37,577 nucleotides of DNA from Gallionellaceae bacterium (GTDB taxonomy: Bacteria > Pseudomonadota > Gammaproteobacteria > Burkholderiales > Gallionellaceae): the NCBI GenBank assembly GCA_028713345.1, contig JAQTOM010000001.1, positions 1 through 37,577 on the forward strand, read 5' to 3'. Positions within the stretch are counted from its first letter, which is position 1, and each line of letters begins with the position of its first letter. The position numbers and the translations under genes were made by a program. The notes below the pieces were generated by a model. It was given only the letters and a program-made list of their open reading frames with translations, searched no databases and was not told where the DNA came from. Shown here piece by piece: positions 30,174 to 37,577 of the stretch.

Positions 30174-30295
30174 AAATGCTTGCTAATTTAAAAGACTGGA
30201 TGCAGAATTTAAACCACTGTGCGCCGAAGACCGGGAAAGTTGGGCGCGGTGTACCCATAATTTAAACGGCTTTTACTTACTCAGCAGGGGTTTTC

Positions 30296-31309
30296 ATGCA
30301 AAAACTTATTATATCGCTGTTTTGTTGTTTGCTGCCTGCGTTCGCCCTTGCTGCCACGCCTGAAATTCTCAACAGCGCACCGGACCGCCATATCGTGGTG
30401 AAGGGCGATACCTTGTGGGATATCTCGGCCAAATTTTTCAAGGATCCCTGGAAATGGCCACAAATCTGGGGCATGAATAAAGATACCATCAATGATCCGC
30501 ACTGGATTTATCCGGGTGACATAATCATCCTGAATCGCTCAACGGGTACCCTGCGTGTCGAAGTAAAAAAATCGGGCGACACCATCAAATTATCCCCCAA
30601 GGTGCGTGCGCAGAATAGTAAACATGACGCCATCCCCAGCATTCCGGCCGGTGACATTGACCCGTTCCTCAGGCAGGCACTGGTAATCGGAAAAGATGAA
30701 TTATCCGGGGCTCCGGCGCTGGTGGGTACTTATGAACAGCGCGTTATTCTGGGTAATGGTGATATTGCCTATGTGAAAGATATATCCAGTGATAAGGGGT
30801 CGCTGTGGCAGGTATATCGCCCCGGCAAGGAACTGCTCGATCCGGACAGCAATGAATTGCTGGGATATGAGGCTACCTATCTCGGCGAGGCGGAGGTTGA
30901 GAAATTTGCAGCACTCAGCACGGTAAGAATCGTCAAGGCAGTTCAGGAAATCAACAAGGGGGACCGCCTCGTCCAGGCTTCCGGGGAGTTTATCAACAAC
31001 TACGTGCCGCACGCCCCTGATGGTCAGATTGCCGCACGTGTGATTTCGATTTATGGCGGCGTTTCGCAAGCCGGCCAGAATACCATTATCACGCTCAATA
31101 AAGGACGGCGCGATGGCTTACAGAATGGTCATGTACTGGCGCTTTACCGCAAGGGCGAGGTAGTGGAAGACGGGGGTAAAAAGCTCCCCCTGCCTGATGT
31201 GCGTTATGGCCTGTTGTTCGTGTTCCGTACCTTCGAAAAAGCGTCCTATGCACTTGTCATGCAAACCCGCTTGCCAGTAGAGCTGCTGGATAGCGCACAG
31301 ACCCCATAA
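30296..31309 (+). CDS. Exported LysM-domain protein
   Basis: Signal peptide MQKLIISLFCCLLPAFALAA; LysM HIVVKGDTLWDISAKFFKDPWKWPQIWGMNKDTINDPHWIYPGDIIIL; upstream of dprA as in many betaproteobacteria. Confidence 0.92.
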   Translation: MQKLIISLFCCLLPAFALAATPEILNSAPDRHIVVKGDTLWDISAKFFKDPWKWPQIWGMNKDTINDPHWIYPGDIIILNRSTGTLRVEVKKSGDTIKLSPKVRAQNSKHDAIPSIPAGDIDPFLRQALVIGKDELSGAPALVGTYEQRVILGNGDIAYVKDISSDKGSLWQVYRPGKELLDPDSNELLGYEATYLGEAEVEKFAALSTVRIVKAVQEINKGDRLVQASGEFINNYVPHAPDGQIAARVISIYGGVSQAGQNTIITLNKGRRDGLQNGHVLALYRKGEVVEDGGKKLPLPDVRYGLLFVFRTFEKASYALVMQTRLPVELLDSAQTP

Positions 31310-31315
31310 TTCACC

Positions 31316-32389
31316 ATGTTTATGGACGCAGATCTTGCGTCATGGCTTGCCCTGAACCATATACCCGGCTTGGGCAATGAAGGCTTGCGCCGCCTGCTGC
31401 AAGCCTTCGGCGACCCCGCACATGTTTTTGCCACCCCGGCGCATACCCTGAAACAGGTGGTTCAACCTGCGGTGGCGGAGGCTATCGCCCAAGGCTGTGA
31501 CGAAGCCGTGCTGGCACCGGTTGCCAGCTGGCTGGAGGATTCACATAACAGCATCGTCACGCTGGCCGATCCGGATTATCCGCAAGCACTGCTCAATATT
31601 CCCGACCCGCCGCTGCTGTTATATGTAAAAGGGCGGCGCGAATTGCTGAATCACCCGGCGCTTGCCATTGTCGGCAGCCGCAATGCCACGCCGCAAGGTT
31701 TGAATAACGCAGAGGCTTTTGCGCAGGCAGCCAGTTCTGCCGGGCTGTGCATCGTCAGCGGCATGGCGCACGGCATAGATGCTGCCGCGCATCGTGGTGG
31801 GTTATGCGGACAAGGCTCCAGCATCGGCGTGGTAGGCACCGGGCTGGACAAGATTTATCCGTCCGCCAACCGCGACCTGGCACACCGGCTGGCACAGGAA
31901 GGCGCACTGATCTCCGAGTTTTCCCTGGGTACTCCGCCACTGGCGGCAAACTTCCCGCGCCGCAACCGCATCATCAGCGGTTTGGGCCTGGGCTGCCTGG
32001 TGGTTGAGGCATCGCTGCAAAGCGGCTCGCTGATCACCGCACGCATGGCGCTGGAACAGGGGCGTGAGGTGTTCGCCATTCCCGGCTCCATCCATGCACC
32101 ACAGTCAAAAGGATGTCACCATCTGATCAAGCAGGGAGCCAAGCTGGTGGAGCGCGCACAGGATATCCTCGAAGAATTGGGGCATTTTCCCTCCAGCACG
32201 ACCCGCCAGGTTACCGTGCCGGGCGACCATCCACTGTTTGCGCATTTGGGTTTCGATCCGGTGAGTATGGACAGCCTGCGTCAGCGCAGCGGCTTGACGG
32301 TTGAGGAACTATCAGCCATCCTGTTGCAACTCGAGCTGGAAGGCAGCGTCGCCAACTTGCCGGGCGGGCTTTACCAGCGCGTAGGTTAA
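31316..32389 (+). CDS. dprA: DNA-processing protein DprA (Smf)
   Basis: ALAIVGSRNATPQGLNNAEAFAQAASSAGLCIVSGMAHGIDAAAHRGGL; FPRRNRIISGLGLGCLVVEASLQSGSLITARMALEQGREVFAIPGSI. Confidence 0.96.
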   Translation: MFMDADLASWLALNHIPGLGNEGLRRLLQAFGDPAHVFATPAHTLKQVVQPAVAEAIAQGCDEAVLAPVASWLEDSHNSIVTLADPDYPQALLNIPDPPLLLYVKGRRELLNHPALAIVGSRNATPQGLNNAEAFAQAASSAGLCIVSGMAHGIDAAAHRGGLCGQGSSIGVVGTGLDKIYPSANRDLAHRLAQEGALISEFSLGTPPLAANFPRRNRIISGLGLGCLVVEASLQSGSLITARMALEQGREVFAIPGSIHAPQSKGCHHLIKQGAKLVERAQDILEELGHFPSSTTRQVTVPGDHPLFAHLGFDPVSMDSLRQRSGLTVEELSAILLQLELEGSVANLPGGLYQRVG

Positions 32390-32412
32390 TACTGTAATTT
32401 TACCGGGATGCT

Positions 32413-32868
32413 ATGTTTGATATTTTGATGTTTTTATTTGAAAGTTATTTTCATGCTGGCAGTTACCCCAATTCCGATAAACTTTCCCTCAGGTTGAGTG
32501 CGGCAGGGTTTGAGAACGAGGATATCCATCGCGCCCTGGATTGGCTGTCCGGCCTGAAACAACTGACGCAGGCAGATTATCCGTCCGCCATCAACGGCAG
32601 CGGATTACGCTGCTATGCCGACCTGGAAACCAAGCGCATCGACCAGGAAGCGCGCCGTTTCCTGATGTTTTTGGAACAAAGCAAAATAGTTACGCCAGTT
32701 GAGCGGGAAATGATCATCGACCGCGCAGTTGCGCTTGGCCGTGAAAGCCTGCAGCTGGACAAGGTCAAACTTATCGCACTGATGGTGTTGTGGAACCAGC
32801 ATCGGGAACTGGATCCCCTGGTGGTTGAAGATTTACTCACTCCATCTGAAACATACCACCTACATTAA
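32413..32868 (+). CDS. smg: Smg family protein (DUF494)
   Basis: MFDILMFLFESYFHAGSYPNSDKLSLRLSAAGFENEDIHRALDWLSGL; located between dprA and topA. Confidence 0.93.
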   Translation: MFDILMFLFESYFHAGSYPNSDKLSLRLSAAGFENEDIHRALDWLSGLKQLTQADYPSAINGSGLRCYADLETKRIDQEARRFLMFLEQSKIVTPVEREMIIDRAVALGRESLQLDKVKLIALMVLWNQHRELDPLVVEDLLTPSETYHLH

Positions 32869-32892
32869 CCTCATAGCGACAAATCTTAACTC

Positions 32893-35427
32893 ATGGCGAG
32901 CAACCTACTGATCGTTGAATCCCCGGCCAAGGCCGTCACCCTGAAAAAATATCTGGGCAAGGACTTCGAGGTGCTGGCCACCTACGGCCATGTGCGCGAC
33001 CTGATCCCCAAGACAGGCGCGATCGACACCGAAAATGGTTTCGCCATGCAGTATGAAACCATCGCGCGCAACAGCAAGCATGTGGACGCCATCGCCAAGG
33101 CCGCCGCCGCCGCAGACCACATCTATCTCGCACCCGACCCGGACCGCGAAGGGGAGGCCATCGCCTGGCATGTTGCCGAACTGCTCAAGAACAAGCGCGG
33201 CATGAAGAGCAAGACCATGCAGCGCGTGGTGTTCTACGAAATCACCCAGAGTGCGGTGAAGGAGGCGGTGGCGCATCCGCGCGAAATTTCCATTCCGCTG
33301 GTGAATGCACAGCAGGCGCGGCGCGCGCTGGATTATCTGGTGGGCTTCAACCTTTCTCCGCTGCTGTGGCGCAAGATCCGCCCCGGTCTTTCCGCCGGCC
33401 GTGTGCAAAGCCCCGCATTGCGTTTGATCGTGGAGCGCGAGCTGGAAATCGAAGCGTTCCGCTCGCAGGAATACTGGACCGTGCATCTCGACAGCCAGAA
33501 AAACAGCGTGTCCTTCGCCGCCAAACTGTTCCAGTACCAGGGCAAAAAGCTGGAGCAACTGAGTATCGGCAGCGAGACGGAGTACAACAAGATTTTCGCC
33601 AATCTCAGTGCCGCCAAGTTGCCGCCCAAAGTGGTGCGCGTAGAGAAGAAAGCCAAGCAACGCTTTGCCGCAGCACCGTTTACTACCTCCACGCTGCAAC
33701 AGGAGGCGGCACGCAAACTCGGCATGTCCACCGACCGTACCATGCGCATCGCACAGCAGCTGTATGAAGGCGTGGACATCGGCGGGCAGAGCGTCGGCCT
33801 GATTACCTACATGCGCACCGACTCCGTCTCGCTGGCGAAGGAGGCAGTGCAGGAAATACGCGGCTATATCGCGGAAAATTTCGCAGCGGATTATTTGCCC
33901 AAAACGCCACCGGCCTACAAGAGCAAGGCCAAGAATGCGCAGGAGGCGCATGAAGCGGTGCGCCCCACCTCCATCGCGCGCACCCCGGACAGCGTGCGCG
34001 ACCACCTCACCATAGATCAGGCGCGGCTGTATGAAATGATCTGGAAGCGCACGCTGGCGTGCCAGATGGCACCCGCACGCTTCGATACGGTGAGCCTCGA
34101 TATCCGCCTCGGCGGCGACGACACCCTGTTCCGCGCCAGCGGCCAGACACTGGTGTTCCCCGGCTTCATCGCCGTGTACCAGGAAGGCACGGACGACAGC
34201 GAAGAAGAGGAAAGCAGCAAACTGCCGCCTCTGGCAGAAGGCGAAACCATTCCGCTCGACAAGCTGTTCGGCGAACAGCATTTCACCCAGCCGCCACCGC
34301 GCTTTTCCGAAGCCAGCCTGGTGAAGACGCTGGAAGAGCACGGCATCGGGCGGCCTTCCACCTACGCCAGCATCATTTCCACACTGCAAGCGCGCGAGTA
34401 TGCGGTGCTGGACAAGAAGCGTTTCCAGCCCACCGATGTGGGCCGCGTGGTCAACAAATTTCTTACCGAGCATTTCACGCGCTATGTGGATTACGGTTTC
34501 ACTGCGCAGATGGAAGACGAACTGGACGAAATCTCCGAAGGCAAGCGCGACTGGATACCGGTGCTGGACGAATTCTGGAAAGGTTTTAACAAACTGCTCG
34601 CCGACAAGAAAGACGTGGACCGCCCCGGCACGGAAGTGCTGGAAGAAGCCTGCCCCAAGTGCGGCAAGCCTTTATCCAAGCGGCTCGGCAAGCGCGGCAG
34701 CTTCATCGGCTGCACCGGCTATCCCGAATGCGACTATACGCGCAACCTCGGCGGCGAAGAAGATACGGGCGAAGCACGCCGGGAACTAGGCAACGATCCG
34801 GCCAGTAACCTGCCCGTGCTGCTGTTGCGCGGCCCCTATGGCTATTATGTGCAACTCGGTGAAGTGGAAGAGGGGGCCAAGAAGAAGCCCAAGCGTATTT
34901 CCTGGCCGAAAGAATTGCCCCCGGATACTGCCGACCTGGCTGCGGCCTTAAAGTTGCTGGAGCTGCCAAAAGAACTGGGCGACCATCCCGAGACCGGCAA
35001 AAAAGTCATCGTCAATATCGGCCGCTTCGGCCCTTACATTGGCCATGACGGAAAATTCAAATCCATCCCCAAGAGCGACAGCGTGTTCACCATCCATCTG
35101 GAGCGCGCCGTCGCCTTGCTGGCAGAAGCCAGAGCCTCCAACACCGTATTGCGCGAACTGGGTGTACATCCGGATGACAAAAAACCGGTCGACGTGTGCA
35201 ATGGCCGCTACGGCCCATATGTACGCCACGGCAAAATTAACGCCACCCTGCCCAAAGACACATCGGCGGAAGAGATTACCCTGGAAGAAGGTTTGGCGCT
35301 GCTGGCCGCCCGTGTGGCTAAAGGCCCGGCGGCCAAAAAAGTTATTACCAGGAAATCAGCCGCCAAGAAGCCCGCCGCCAAGAAAACCCCGGCCAAAAAA
35401 CCGGCAGCCAAGAAGCCCGCCGGTTAA
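32893..35427 (+). CDS. topA: DNA topoisomerase I with lysine/alanine/proline-rich C-terminal tail
   Basis: MASNLLIVESPAKAVTLKKYLG; YLAPDPDREGEAIAWH; YMRTDSVSLAKEA; CPKCGKPLSKRLGKRGSFIGCTGYPECDYTRNL; Toprim C-repeats; tail AAKKPAAKKTPAKKPAAKKPAG. Confidence 0.97.
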   Translation: MASNLLIVESPAKAVTLKKYLGKDFEVLATYGHVRDLIPKTGAIDTENGFAMQYETIARNSKHVDAIAKAAAAADHIYLAPDPDREGEAIAWHVAELLKNKRGMKSKTMQRVVFYEITQSAVKEAVAHPREISIPLVNAQQARRALDYLVGFNLSPLLWRKIRPGLSAGRVQSPALRLIVERELEIEAFRSQEYWTVHLDSQKNSVSFAAKLFQYQGKKLEQLSIGSETEYNKIFANLSAAKLPPKVVRVEKKAKQRFAAAPFTTSTLQQEAARKLGMSTDRTMRIAQQLYEGVDIGGQSVGLITYMRTDSVSLAKEAVQEIRGYIAENFAADYLPKTPPAYKSKAKNAQEAHEAVRPTSIARTPDSVRDHLTIDQARLYEMIWKRTLACQMAPARFDTVSLDIRLGGDDTLFRASGQTLVFPGFIAVYQEGTDDSEEEESSKLPPLAEGETIPLDKLFGEQHFTQPPPRFSEASLVKTLEEHGIGRPSTYASIISTLQAREYAVLDKKRFQPTDVGRVVNKFLTEHFTRYVDYGFTAQMEDELDEISEGKRDWIPVLDEFWKGFNKLLADKKDVDRPGTEVLEEACPKCGKPLSKRLGKRGSFIGCTGYPECDYTRNLGGEEDTGEARRELGNDPASNLPVLLLRGPYGYYVQLGEVEEGAKKKPKRISWPKELPPDTADLAAALKLLELPKELGDHPETGKKVIVNIGRFGPYIGHDGKFKSIPKSDSVFTIHLERAVALLAEARASNTVLRELGVHPDDKKPVDVCNGRYGPYVRHGKINATLPKDTSAEEITLEEGLALLAARVAKGPAAKKVITRKSAAKKPAAKKTPAKKPAAKKPAG
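35329..35424 (+). repeat. Imperfect in-gene repeats encoding AAKKPAAKKTPAKKPAAKKPAG tail of TopA
   Basis: Repeated gccaagaagcccgcc / gccaaaaaaccggca units at the 3' end of topA. Confidence 0.8.
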
Positions 35428-35499
35428 TGCCCCCGGCATGTCCCCATAATTATCACTGCATTGAAGAAGCTATCCGGTTTGCAAAGCCGCACAGGGTGC

Positions 35500-37577
<2,078 letters not shown>

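Noticed and set aside
32905-34473. 522-aa minus-strand ORF antisense to topA
   Set aside because: Lies wholly opposite a clearly functional topA; the composition (His/Gln/Ala/Gly rich, no recognisable motif) is typical of antisense frames in GC-rich coding DNA.

Overview
This window looks like a conserved chromosomal region of a betaproteobacterium. A Nitrosomonadales or Gallionellaceae-type lineage is my inference from gene order and composition. It is densely packed with about 32 protein genes and no recognisable tRNA, rRNA, CRISPR array or intact mobile element. Main blocks, left to right: a NIT-domain chemotaxis receptor (partial), a NarL-type response regulator with a Cache/HAMP histidine kinase, and pilU-pilT (all minus strand); yggS-proC-yggT-yggU and a SulP-STAS-cNMP transporter (plus strand); algH-ruvX-pyrB-pyrC' (minus strand); an adrenodoxin-reductase-like ferredoxin-NADP reductase; a carbon-metabolism cluster tkt-gap-pgk-pyk-fba (minus strand); def-fmt-rsmB-DUF4390-ntrY-ntrX (minus strand); LysM-dprA-smg-topA (plus strand); and pepP with a partial murU-like gene (minus strand). 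I found no convincing new multi-gene system. The most interesting signals are small: (1) a composite palindromic repeat of about 93 nt that appears inserted in frame inside the murU-like gene, with a sequence relative in the pilT/yggS intergenic region; (2) a gene-graveyard interval between algH and fpr containing an apparent IS 5' remnant, a long imperfect inverted repeat, a frameshifted zapE/AFG1 fragment and a perfect REP pair (BIME-like); (3) a dihydroorotase homologue lacking the metal-binding HxH motif; (4) an NtrX-like regulator with no AAA+ domain; (5) a terminator-like hairpin inside the gap-pgk operon.
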